From positions 1 through 31,279 of the forward strand of contig NZ_JBEBOY010000038.1 in NCBI RefSeq assembly GCF_040396155.1: a DNA stretch of 31,279 nt. The letters are read 5' to 3'. Position 1 is the stretch's first letter. Each line of letters starts with the position of its first letter. The position numbers were made by a program, and so were the translations under genes. The DNA is from Tissierella praeacuta_A (GTDB lineage Bacteria; Bacillota; Clostridia; Tissierellales; Tissierellaceae). Under the pieces are notes generated by a model, which did no database searches, was not told where the DNA came from, and was given only the letters and a program-made list of their open reading frames with translations. Positions 23,260-31,140 of the stretch are shown in pieces.

Positions 23260-24195
23260 TTATAGATAAAAAGACTTACGAAATTGACTAGGTGTAATTT
23301 TATGAACATCTTTAAAAGCTGCAGTAAATTTACTTGAACTTTCATATCCGCATTGAGTTGCTATGTTTTTAATACTTAGTTCATCGCAAGCTAACATAAG
23401 CATTGCTTTTTTCATCTTTTCAATGCGAATATATTCAAATATAGTCATTCCATAAATTTGTTTAAAGCAACGATGAAGTTTGCTTATACTCATTTCTGCT
23501 GTTATGGCAAGCTCTTCAATTAATGGTGGATTTAATATATTTATATCAATAGAGGTTTTCACATTGTGAATTTTTTGTTCATTTTCCCAAGTAACATGAT
23601 ATCTTCGATTATGATTATAATACCATTCATTATAGCCATTTCGTAAAATAAGAGTCAATAACTCTCCCATCTTGCATTCAAAGTTGAAAGTAGGAGTATC
23701 AGCCTTTCGAACACCCCATTTAATTTGTTCTAATACCAATGTTATATCAGGTGTATTATATTGAAGTTCAGTCCATTTCTTGGCATCATTAATTGAAAAA
23801 GGTTTATAAATAATTCTATTATTTAAAAATTTTTGTATAAAATCATCAAATACTAAAACGCAAGTATAACATACATGGATATCAGCAGCAAAAGTGATTG
23901 TAAAGGGTTTCTGAGGATTTACGATGACATGATTTATAGATGTCAATTTCTTTTTAGATTTTCCTTTTTGGGAAATTGTAATATCTCCTTCATCTACACA
24001 GTAAATCCACATACATGGTTTTTCAACCTCCATAGTATAAGATACAGTTTTATAAGGAGTAAACCATGAGCTAGAAACAAATAACCCATCAGCAGCATGT
24101 ACATCCATTATCCATCCTTCTCCTAGCTCAGAAGGGAAATGATAAGAAATCGTATTTCCTACATAAGATTTTTCCATACCAAGATTTAGAGCCAT
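23260..24195 (-). CDS. AraC-family transcriptional regulator
   Basis: At least 311 residues. The C-terminal 100 residues carry the two helix-turn-helix motifs of AraC/XylS proteins: IEELAITAEMSISKLHRCFKQ and later IKNIATQCGYESSSKFTAAF, ending with FKDVHKITPSQFRKSF. The N-terminal part (about 1-190) has no clear lipobox or membrane segment and probably senses a ligand. Divergent placement next to a siderophore-uptake operon is the known arrangement of regulators such as PchR, YbtA and Btr, which activate uptake when the iron-siderophore is present. A role here is inferred from that. The start is uncertain: ATG at 24195 lacks a good ribosome binding site, whereas AGAGAGG (24242-24248, minus strand) would fit an ATT 12 codons upstream (24229-24231). 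Confidence 0.88.
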   Translation of the reverse strand: MALNLGMEKSYVGNTISYHFPSELGEGWIMDVHAADGLFVSSSWFTPYKTVSYTMEVEKPCMWIYCVDEGDITISQKGKSKKKLTSINHVIVNPQKPFTITFAADIHVCYTCVLVFDDFIQKFLNNRIIYKPFSINDAKKWTELQYNTPDITLVLEQIKWGVRKADTPTFNFECKMGELLTLILRNGYNEWYYNHNRRYHVTWENEQKIHNVKTSIDINILNPPLIEELAITAEMSISKLHRCFKQIYGMTIFEYIRIEKMKKAMLMLACDELSIKNIATQCGYESSSKFTAAFKDVHKITPSQFRKSFYL

Positions 24196-24263
24196 TGCCC
24201 CATTGCCAAGATTATATTCATTTGTTGTAATGGTTACTCATCCTCTCTTTTATTAAATAGAAA

Positions 24264-24281
24264 GGTTAGTCTAAGCTAACT
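24264..24281. promoter_or_regulatory. DtxR/IdeR-like operator 1, on the araC-type promoter
   Basis: An 18-bp near-palindrome GGTTAGTCTAAGCTAACT. The stretch 24261-24279 matches the DtxR/IdeR consensus TTAGGTTAGSCTAACCTAA at 15 of 19 positions. It contains TTAG-N6-CTAA, the half-site spacing of one repressor dimer. It lies just downstream of the minus-strand promoter at 24292-24320. Confidence 0.65.
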
Positions 24282-24291
24282 TAATATAATT

Positions 24292-24320
24292 ATTATAACA
24301 TAAAATCAATAAGACTCCAA
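24292..24320 (-). promoter_or_regulatory. Promoter of the araC-type gene (minus strand)
   Basis: Read on the minus strand: TTGGAG (24320-24315), a 17-base spacer, then TATAAT (24297-24292) preceded by TGT, an extended -10. Transcription would begin near 24285, just before operator 1. Confidence 0.55.
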
Positions 24321-24394
24321 TGGATAAAATATCCCTAAATAGGACATTCATATCCCAAAATAATCATCTAAAATTTAAGATGAGGTCTATAATT

Positions 24395-24421
24395 CTGTAA
24401 AATTACAGTGTATTAGCTAAT
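24395..24421. other. Two short palindromes upstream of the uptake-operon promoter
   Basis: CTGTAAAATTACAG (24395-24408) is a 6-bp inverted repeat with a 2-base centre. ATTAGCTAAT (24412-24421) is a perfect 10-bp palindrome sharing TTAG/CTAA with the two operators. They lie about 30-60 bases upstream of the -35, where an AraC-type activator could bind. Function is inferred from position only. Confidence 0.35.
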
Positions 24422-24452
24422 TTAGTTTATAAGGAACTTAAAATTATCTTTA

Positions 24453-24482
24453 TTGACAGTGTATAATTGCAGATGATATAAT
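24453..24482 (+). promoter_or_regulatory. Promoter of the iron-siderophore uptake operon
   Basis: A consensus TTGACA (24453-24458), an 18-base spacer and a consensus TATAAT (24477-24482). The predicted start is near 24489, at the edge of operator 2. Confidence 0.8.
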
Positions 24483-24489
24483 TTGTGAA

Positions 24490-24507
24490 AGTTAGCACTG
24501 GCTAACT
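24490..24507. promoter_or_regulatory. DtxR/IdeR-like operator 2, at the start of the uptake operon
   Basis: A perfect palindrome AGTTAGC-ACTG-GCTAACT. It contains TTAG-N6-CTAA like operator 1 and sits at about +1 to +18 of the operon transcript, a classical repressor position. It shares 16 of 18 bases with operator 1 outside the 4-base centre mismatches being ignored; the right half GCTAACT is the same in both. Confidence 0.65.
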
Positions 24508-24550
24508 GAAAGTATAATAAAATTTATATTTAAGTATAAGGGGGAAGGAA

Positions 24551-25495
24551 ATGAGTAAAGGTTTCATTAAGAAAACTATAATTACCCTGTGTATAGGGGT
24601 TATTACCATAATAGGGATTACAGGATGCAACAAAGAAGATAAAATTGAAGTTATTAAGAAAGAAGATAAACAATCAGGAACCCGTATTATACCTACTGAA
24701 ATGGGGGAGGTAGAAGTACCAGAAAGTCCAAAAAGAGTTCTTGTTCAGTATGTAATTGGAGATGTTTTAGCATTGGGGATTGAGCCAGTAGGGATATCTG
24801 AAGTATATGATGGAGCAGCCTTTGAAGAATTAATTAAGGATATTCCATCTGTAGGACATCCCTATGATTGGAAGCCAGAGAATGTTATGAAATTAGAACC
24901 AGATTTGATTCTCTCTATTAGTAAAGATGATTATGACAGCTTTTCTAAAATCGCTCCTACAGTATATGTTCCCTATGATACTCTTTCCATGGAAGAAAGA
25001 GTAAGATTAGTAGGGAAAGCTTTAAACAGGGAAGAAGAGGCAGAGAAGGTACTAAATAATTATTATGAAGAATTAGAAAAGGCCAAAACTAAATTGGAGA
25101 ATGCAGGGATATATAAGAAGACAGTTTCTATGGTAGAAGGTGGACTTAATCAAATGATTGTAATGGGACAGAAACATGGAGCAGGAACTATTTTATATGC
25201 AGTCCTATCTTTAAATCCTCCTGAAAGTGTTCGAGATAATGTTATAAATAAGGAATTGTTTTCAGAGAGTATTTCTTTTGAAGTTCTACCTGAGTATTGT
25301 GGAGATTATTTAATCAGAAGTTCATATGAAGGTATGGATGATTTAAGTAAAAATGAGATATGGACATCTATTCCAGCTATTAAAAATAATAAGTTTATAG
25401 AAATGGACTTTGGTTTAAGTTATTATACGGATATTTATTCAACTAAGTATCAAATTGACTATATTGTTAATTCTTTACTTGAAGTTACAAAATAA
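24551..25495 (+). CDS. Iron-siderophore-type binding lipoprotein 1 (FeuA/FecB-like)
   Basis: 314 residues. The signal peptide ends in the lipobox ITGC with the lipid-anchored Cys26. The mature protein has the type-III binding-protein layout: a lobe with VEVPESPKRVLVQYVIGDVLALGIEPVG, the typical MKLEPDLILSI strand near 117, APTVYVPYD, a long linking helix and a second lobe ending in DYIVNSLLEV. It would deliver ferric siderophore, or possibly heme, to the permeases encoded downstream; the operator evidence favours iron. First gene of the operon, with GGGGGAAGG before the ATG. A second, clearly related binding protein follows after 32 bases. The ligand cannot be predicted. No biosynthesis genes are nearby, so a foreign siderophore is plausible. 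Confidence 0.88.
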   Translation: MSKGFIKKTIITLCIGVITIIGITGCNKEDKIEVIKKEDKQSGTRIIPTEMGEVEVPESPKRVLVQYVIGDVLALGIEPVGISEVYDGAAFEELIKDIPSVGHPYDWKPENVMKLEPDLILSISKDDYDSFSKIAPTVYVPYDTLSMEERVRLVGKALNREEEAEKVLNNYYEELEKAKTKLENAGIYKKTVSMVEGGLNQMIVMGQKHGAGTILYAVLSLNPPESVRDNVINKELFSESISFEVLPEYCGDYLIRSSYEGMDDLSKNEIWTSIPAIKNNKFIEMDFGLSYYTDIYSTKYQIDYIVNSLLEVTK

Positions 25496-25527
25496 AGATA
25501 TATAAATCTAGGGAGGACAGAAAGATT

Positions 25528-26475
25528 ATGAAGAAAAGAAAAAAGAGTTCAGCATTATTGTTTATTACAGTTATAAGTATATTGGTATTAGTTGGATGTA
25601 GTAAAAATAATAATTCTACTGCAAATTTGGATAATCCTGTTTCTGATACTAAAGAAACTAGAATAGTATCCACAGTCAAAGGTGATGTGGAAGTTCCTAT
25701 AAATCCTGATAGGATTCTACCAACTCCATATAGACATGGGGATTTAATTGCATTGGGAGTTATGCCGGTGGCAATAGGAGAAACTTATGAGGGTGCAGCC
25801 TTTGAAGATATAGTTAAGGATATTCCAGTTATTTCTACATGGGAAATAGAAGAAATTATGAAACTGGAACCAGATCTTATATTTACTAGTGATGAGGAAA
25901 AATATGATAAATTAAGTAAAATTGCGCCTACAATATTTATTCCTTTTGATATGGAAGGTATAGATAGAATTCAATTAATGGCAAAAGCATTAGGAGTTGA
26001 ACATAAGGCAGACAAATTTATTGAAGAATTAAATAATAAAATTGAAATTAGTAAGGAAAATTTAGAGAAGGCAGGATTGTATGAGAATACTTTTAGTATT
26101 TATGAAGGTTGGGAAGGAAGTACTATGATGATAGTAGGTAATAAATGGGGGCGAGGAGGAAATTTAATATATGATTTTCTTCAGTTACCTCCTAATGAGT
26201 TAGTGAAGAAGGACATATTAGAGGGTGAAGAACCTTATAGTATATTATCTTTGGAAGCTATAAACCAGTATGCAGGTGATTACATTTTCTTATCTTCTGG
26301 ATGGGAAAGTGATATAGATTTTTCTTCCAATCCAGTTTGGAATAGTATTCCAGCAGTACAGAAAAATCATATTATACCTATTGATGCTCATTTCTTTTAC
26401 TATGACGATATGTATTCCGTTATGGCTCAGATTGATTACTTAGTAAATTCTTTAATTGATATAGCACAACAATAG
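25528..26475 (+). CDS. Iron-siderophore-type binding lipoprotein 2, paralogue of the preceding protein
   Basis: 315 residues. Lipobox LVGC with Cys24. It parallels the upstream protein along its length: GDLIALGVMPVAIGETYEGAAFE against GDVLALGIEPVGISEVYDGAAFE, then KDIPVIS, IMKLEPDLIFTS, KLSKIAPTIFIPFD and a shared C-terminal QIDYLVNSLIDI. The similarity is far from identity, and the second lobe differs more (for example WEGSTMMIVGNKWGRGG here). So this is an old tandem duplication that has diverged, perhaps towards a different ligand. AGGGAGG precedes the ATG. Only one pair of permeases follows, so both proteins probably share one transporter. Confidence 0.88.
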   Translation: MKKRKKSSALLFITVISILVLVGCSKNNNSTANLDNPVSDTKETRIVSTVKGDVEVPINPDRILPTPYRHGDLIALGVMPVAIGETYEGAAFEDIVKDIPVISTWEIEEIMKLEPDLIFTSDEEKYDKLSKIAPTIFIPFDMEGIDRIQLMAKALGVEHKADKFIEELNNKIEISKENLEKAGLYENTFSIYEGWEGSTMMIVGNKWGRGGNLIYDFLQLPPNELVKKDILEGEEPYSILSLEAINQYAGDYIFLSSGWESDIDFSSNPVWNSIPAVQKNHIIPIDAHFFYYDDMYSVMAQIDYLVNSLIDIAQQ

Positions 26476-26501
26476 TCACTTTTATAATGGAGGATTGTCA
26501 G

Positions 26502-27533
26502 ATGATAGAAAATAATACCCTAAAAAAAGACCAAAAAGGGGTAGTGAATTTTAGTATATATATGTTAATTGGATTTATTCTTTTAATACTATCTGCAGCT
26601 TTATCTATATCCTTTGGTGCTGCTGATATGGATTTAAAAACAGCATGGTCAGCAATATTTAAATTTGATTCAAATATAATAGAGCATCAAATCATTAGAA
26701 CATTACGTTTTCCACGTACAGTAGCAGATATAATAGTGGGGTGTAGTTTAGCGCTTACAGGGGCAATAATGCAGGGAACAACCCGCAATCCCCTTGCAGA
26801 CTCAGGACTTATGGGGATAAGTTCAGGTTCTACCTTTGCAATAGCTTTATGTTTTGCATTTTTACCTAACCGCACATATGCTCAGACTATGCTCTTTGCT
26901 TGTATTGGGGCTGCAGTAACAACAGGGATGACATATTTTACTGCATCTTTAGGAAGAAGGGGAATGACTCCACAGAGATTGGTTTTGGCTGGAATGTCTA
27001 TTTCTATGTTATTTGGTGCCTTTAGTTCCTATATATCTATTAAATATCGAATTGGAAAATCATTAACATATTGGACATCAGGAGGAACTGCAGGGGCAGC
27101 TTGGAATGAGCTTGCAATTATTGCTCCATTGTTTATTTTAGGAACAATTGCTGCCATATGTTTATCTCCTTCAATTACAGTAATGAGTCTAGGAGAAGAA
27201 GTAGCAATGGGACTTGGGCTTAATACAAAACGTGTAAAAGGTTTATCTACTATAATTGTACTTGTTTTAACAGGGCTATCAGTTATTATAGTAGGACCTA
27301 TAGGATTTGTAGGGCTTATAGTTCCTCATATTGTAAGATATATGGTAGGGGTGGATTATAGATATATAATACCGGCTTCTGCATTATATGGAGCTGTGTT
27401 TTTAGTAGTTGTTGATTTATTTGGAAGACTAATAAATCGACCCTTCGAAACTCCTCTAGGAATTATTTTTGCTGTAGTTGGAGTGCCTTATTTCTTATAT
27501 CTCTCCAGAAAACAAAGGAGGGAATTTGAATGA
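26502..27533 (+). CDS. FecCD-family iron-siderophore permease, first subunit (FeuB-like)
   Basis: 343 residues from the ATG at 26502. An in-frame ATG at 26487 is rejected because TGGAGGA (26488-26494), the ribosome binding site, overlaps it. About nine to ten membrane helices are visible. The family marks are LRFPRTVADIIVGCSLALTGAIMQGTTRNPLADSGLMGISSG at about 70-110, GMTPQRLVLAG, a coupling loop near VAMGLGLNTKRV and the conserved GPIGFVGLIVPHIVRYMVG. It forms half of the membrane channel; the next gene, overlapping by 4 bases (ATGA), encodes the other half. Confidence 0.93.
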   Translation: MIENNTLKKDQKGVVNFSIYMLIGFILLILSAALSISFGAADMDLKTAWSAIFKFDSNIIEHQIIRTLRFPRTVADIIVGCSLALTGAIMQGTTRNPLADSGLMGISSGSTFAIALCFAFLPNRTYAQTMLFACIGAAVTTGMTYFTASLGRRGMTPQRLVLAGMSISMLFGAFSSYISIKYRIGKSLTYWTSGGTAGAAWNELAIIAPLFILGTIAAICLSPSITVMSLGEEVAMGLGLNTKRVKGLSTIIVLVLTGLSVIIVGPIGFVGLIVPHIVRYMVGVDYRYIIPASALYGAVFLVVVDLFGRLINRPFETPLGIIFAVVGVPYFLYLSRKQRREFE

Positions 27534-28543
27534 AAAAGGAAAAGAGAAACCTTTATAGAAATCTTAGCATTATTTTGATTTTATCAATTTTGATTGTTCT
27601 ATCAATTGTTATAAGTATAAATTCAGGAAAAATGAATTTATCACCAAAGGCAGTCTTAAATGTTTTATTGGGAAAAGGAACTGATAAGGAAAATTTAATT
27701 GTTTTTGAATTTCGTTTGCCTAGAATAGTATTGGCAATTCTTGTAGGTATTGGCATGGGAGTATCGGGAGTTGTGATGCAAAGCCTTCTTAGAAATGATA
27801 TGGCAAGTCCTGGGACTTTGGGAATCAGTTCAGGATCTGGACTTTTTGTATTACTATTTATTAGTGTATTTTCAGGAAAAGGAATGTTTTCTATAGTGGC
27901 GTTGCCATTCTTATCATTTATAGGAGGAATTACGGCAGCAGCATTGATTTTTTTTCTTTCTCATCATAAGGGTAAGGAAATTTCACCTACTGAGTTAATT
28001 CTTACAGGTGTTGCAGTTAGTACTGGATATAGTGCATTAACTTTGCTGATAACTTTGAAACTTGATGATAGTAAAATGGAGTTTATTCAGAGGTGGATGG
28101 CAGGAAATCTATGGGGAGCAGATTGGAAATATATTAAAATTATGCTTCCTTGGATATTGATAATATTTCTCTATATTTTTTATAAGTCTAGAATATTAAA
28201 TGCTATTAACTTAGGAAATCAAACAGCTGTAGGCTTAGGGGTAGAGGTGAAGAAAGAATTTTTAAAACTTTCTCTAGGAGCAGTTGCTCTATCTTCAGGA
28301 AGTGTAGCTTTAGGAGGAAATTTCTTTTTTGTAGGAATGATAAGTCCTCATCTTGCACGTAAGCTTGTTGGATCTAATCACAAAGTTTTAATACCAGCAT
28401 CTGCTATGATAGGTTCATTAATTGTATTAGTAGCAGATACCTTAACAAGAACAATGAGTTTTGATACGGATATACCTACTGGAATTATAATAACTGTACT
28501 TAGCACGCCGTATTTTTTATATCTTTTGGCAAAGGAAAATTAG
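27530..28543 (+). CDS. FecCD-family iron-siderophore permease, second subunit (FeuC-like)
   Basis: 337 residues with many membrane helices. It starts within the stop of the previous gene (ATGA overlap), with AGGAGGG upstream. The family signatures are FRLPRIVLAILVGIGMGVSG and QSLLRNDMASPGTLGISSGSG at about 62-105, PTELILTGVAV, AVGLGVEVKKEF in the coupling loop and FFFVGMISPHLARKLVG near 265. It pairs with the upstream permease. FecCD pairs transport iron-siderophore, heme or vitamin B12; B12 is less likely because the surrounding context points to iron. Confidence 0.93.
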   Translation: MKKEKRNLYRNLSIILILSILIVLSIVISINSGKMNLSPKAVLNVLLGKGTDKENLIVFEFRLPRIVLAILVGIGMGVSGVVMQSLLRNDMASPGTLGISSGSGLFVLLFISVFSGKGMFSIVALPFLSFIGGITAAALIFFLSHHKGKEISPTELILTGVAVSTGYSALTLLITLKLDDSKMEFIQRWMAGNLWGADWKYIKIMLPWILIIFLYIFYKSRILNAINLGNQTAVGLGVEVKKEFLKLSLGAVALSSGSVALGGNFFFVGMISPHLARKLVGSNHKVLIPASAMIGSLIVLVADTLTRTMSFDTDIPTGIIITVLSTPYFLYLLAKEN

Positions 28544-28552
28544 GAGGAAAAT

Positions 28553-29338
28553 ATGAAGAGTATTGTAACTAAAAATTTAGATATAGGGTATGATGAAAAT
28601 CTTATTGTAAAGAACTTAGATATGGAAATAGCAAAGGGTAAAGTTACGTCAATAATAGGACCTAATGGATGTGGGAAATCAACGGTTTTAAAGGCAATAG
28701 GACGTATTTTGAAACCTAAGAATGGAATGGTATATCTAAGTGGAAGTGATATAAGTAAACTTTCAACAAAAGAAGTAGCAAAGAAAATGGCTATTTTGCC
28801 ACAGACACCAACAGCTCCCAGCGGGCTAACGGTTAGTGAATTAGTTGCATATGGTCGATTCCCTCACCAAAAAGGATTTGGAAAAATCAATAAAGAAGAT
28901 AGGGAAATCATTAGATGGGCACTTGAAGCAACGAAACTCATTGAATTTGAGAATCGTAGTGTTGATGCATTATCTGGAGGACAAAGACAAAGAGTTTGGA
29001 TTGCAATGGCATTGGCACAACAGACTGATTTAATTCTTTTAGATGAACCTACGACTTACCTTGATTTATCCCATCAATTGGAAGTTCTTCAGCTATTAAA
29101 TGATTTGAATAGGAAACAGGGGTGCACTATTGTGATGGTTCTCCATGATTTAAATCTTGCTGCAAGGTTTTCTGATTATATGATTGCAATTAGAGGTGGA
29201 GAGATTATTTGTTATGGAGATTCTGATAAGGTTATGACACGTTCAGTGCTTAAAAAGGTTTTTAATATTGATGCAGAAATTGTACGAGAGCCTCGTACAA
29301 ATAAATTTGCTTGTATTACTTATGACTTAGTAAAATAA
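28553..29338 (+). CDS. Iron-siderophore ABC transporter ATPase (FecE/YusV-like)
   Basis: 261 residues. Walker A GPNGCGKST at about 38-46, Q-loop ILPQTP, signature LSGGQRQRVWIAMAL, Walker B LILLDEPTTYLDLSHQLEVL and the switch His in VMVLHDLNLAARFSD. The TYLD and SHQ residues after Walker B are characteristic of FecE-type ATPases of the iron/B12 family. AGGAGG stands before the ATG, 9 bases after the permease stop. Near its 3' end the coding DNA contains a perfect 9-bp hairpin (29280-29300). The stop overlaps an ATG by one base, but that ATG opens a false frame. Confidence 0.94.
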   Translation: MKSIVTKNLDIGYDENLIVKNLDMEIAKGKVTSIIGPNGCGKSTVLKAIGRILKPKNGMVYLSGSDISKLSTKEVAKKMAILPQTPTAPSGLTVSELVAYGRFPHQKGFGKINKEDREIIRWALEATKLIEFENRSVDALSGGQRQRVWIAMALAQQTDLILLDEPTTYLDLSHQLEVLQLLNDLNRKQGCTIVMVLHDLNLAARFSDYMIAIRGGEIICYGDSDKVMTRSVLKKVFNIDAEIVREPRTNKFACITYDLVK

Positions 29339-29356
29339 TGATTGAAGGTGATTATA

Positions 29357-31081
29357 ATGAAAGTTTGTTTGAGGATTATAAAAGAAGCAAAGGAATATTG
29401 GAAATATATTTTTTTTGGTATGTTAGCAGTTGTTGTATCTACCATAGCAAGTTTATATGCACCTTGGGTAATGAAGAAGCTGACAGATATAGCAATAGGT
29501 GGAGATTCTCAAATGGCTTCAAAATCTCTTTGGCTAGGATTTACTCTTTTAGGAGTATATGCACTACAGGGAGTATGTAGTTTCCTAAGAGGGTATCTGA
29601 CTCATTATGGAGCCTATTATTATGTAGCTGATTTAAGGACTAAATTATATGATAAAATACAACATCTTTCCCTTGGATATTTTAACGATAAACAAATAGG
29701 TGATTTAGTTAGTAGAGTTATGAATGACGTTGTAAATGCAGAGCTACTCATAGCTCATGTAGTTCCAGATTTAATTATAGATGTACTTACATTTATAGGA
29801 GTGGCTATTATGCTTTTCTCAATAAATGTGAAACTTGCATTAATTAGTTTAATATCAATTCCTTTCTTGCTTGTGGCTAATATAGGATATTCAAAGGTTG
29901 TTTTACCACGTTGGAGATTAAACTCAAAGGCTATGGGGGAATTAAGCGGTGCTTTACAGGAAAATTTTTCTGCTGTTAAGGAAATCCAAGCATTTAATCA
30001 GCAAAGCTATGAAACTAATAAAATTAGAAACTTAGCATTGAATCATTCTAAAGCATTTTTAAATGCCACTCGCTCTGGAGAACTATTTTATCCATTTATA
30101 ACATTTTTCAGTTCTGTAGGAACAGTTGGAATTATAATTTTTGGAGGACATCTAGCTTCTAAAGGAGAGGTTTCCATAGGAGATATTATTGGATTTATTA
30201 TGTATCTAGGACTATTCTATCAGCCAATTACAAGTCTTTCCAATGTTAATGATCAGCTTCACAATGCCATTGCAGGATGTGAGCGTGTATTTGAAGTTAT
30301 AGATGAGATTTCCGATGTAAAAGAATCGGAAAATCCTAAAGAATTAAAAAATATAGAAGGTACAATTGAGTTTAAAAATTTGACATTTCACTATACACCA
30401 GAGATTCCCGTACTTGAAAATATAAACTTAAAGATTAAACAAGGACAGACAGTAGCTTTAGTAGGGACTACAGGTGTTGGAAAAACCACAGTAGCAAGTT
30501 TAGTAAGTAGATTCTATGATCCAGTTGAAGGTTCTATATTAATTGATGATGTTGATATAAAAGATGTATCCCTTAAAAGTCTCAGAAATAATATTAGTAT
30601 GGTTTTGCAAGATACATTTTTATTTAATGGAACAATATATGAAAATATTGTCTATGGACTAAAAACAGCAGATTATGCTAAAGTAATTGAGGCAGCTAAA
30701 ATAGCCAATGCTCATGAGTTTATACAGGGGATGGAAAATGGATATGATACAATAATAGGAGAGCGAGGAGTTCGATTATCAGGGGGGCAGAAACAGAGGA
30801 TTTCCATTGCAAGGGCTGTATTGAGAGATACTCCGATTCTAATTTTAGACGAAGCCACTTCATCCTTAGATACAAAAACAGAGAAAGAAATCCAACAAGC
30901 ATTAGATAGAATTTCTAAGAATAGAACAACTTTGGTAATAGCCCATCGTCTATCTACAATTAAGTCAGCAGACCAAATTATAGTTCTTAGGGGGGCTGGA
31001 ATAATAGAGAAGGGAACCCATGACGAGTTAGTAGAAAAAGGTGGAACATATGCAAGATTTTATGCATCACAGGTATCTTAA
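29357..31081 (+). CDS. ABC-exporter-type half-transporter (membrane and ATPase domains fused)
   Basis: 574 residues from the ATG at 29357, preferred to a TTG at 29342 because GAAGGTGA precedes it. An N-terminal six-helix exporter domain (about 15-305) is followed by an ATPase: Walker A GTTGVGKTT near 372, Q-loop VLQDTFLFNGTIYENI, signature LSGGQKQRISIARA, Walker B ILILDEATSSLD and His in VIAHRLSTI. All parts look functional. No second half-transporter follows before the operon's end, so a homodimer is expected. In a siderophore operon it may take up siderophores like IrtAB or YbtPQ (exporter-fold importers), or export emptied siderophore. A general drug exporter is the alternative. Substrate is unknown. 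Confidence 0.9.
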   Translation: MKVCLRIIKEAKEYWKYIFFGMLAVVVSTIASLYAPWVMKKLTDIAIGGDSQMASKSLWLGFTLLGVYALQGVCSFLRGYLTHYGAYYYVADLRTKLYDKIQHLSLGYFNDKQIGDLVSRVMNDVVNAELLIAHVVPDLIIDVLTFIGVAIMLFSINVKLALISLISIPFLLVANIGYSKVVLPRWRLNSKAMGELSGALQENFSAVKEIQAFNQQSYETNKIRNLALNHSKAFLNATRSGELFYPFITFFSSVGTVGIIIFGGHLASKGEVSIGDIIGFIMYLGLFYQPITSLSNVNDQLHNAIAGCERVFEVIDEISDVKESENPKELKNIEGTIEFKNLTFHYTPEIPVLENINLKIKQGQTVALVGTTGVGKTTVASLVSRFYDPVEGSILIDDVDIKDVSLKSLRNNISMVLQDTFLFNGTIYENIVYGLKTADYAKVIEAAKIANAHEFIQGMENGYDTIIGERGVRLSGGQKQRISIARAVLRDTPILILDEATSSLDTKTEKEIQQALDRISKNRTTLVIAHRLSTIKSADQIIVLRGAGIIEKGTHDELVEKGGTYARFYASQVS

Positions 31082-31093
31082 TAAATATTGATG

Positions 31094-31140
31094 ATAAGCC
31101 AGTTGAGATTTAAAGTTATAGTCCTAATTGGCTTATTTGT
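31094..31140 (+). terminator. Likely terminator at the end of the uptake operon
   Basis: ATAAGCCAGTT (31094-31104) pairs with AATTGGCTTAT (31126-31136), 11 bp with one wobble and a 21-base loop. Only a short T-rich tail follows, so efficiency is uncertain. It starts 12 bases after the last stop. Confidence 0.5.

Noticed and set aside
24196..24550. A Fur box in the divergent regulator/uptake region
   Set aside because: No good match to the 19-bp GATAATGATAATCATTATC pattern was seen; the palindromes there have TTAG/CTAA half-sites instead.
29338..29580. 80-codon frame starting at an ATG that overlaps the ATPase stop by one base
   Set aside because: It lies out of frame inside the start of the exporter gene, whose protein is clearly conserved in type. 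The translated 80 residues look unlike any protein and the overlap ATG has no ribosome binding site of its own.
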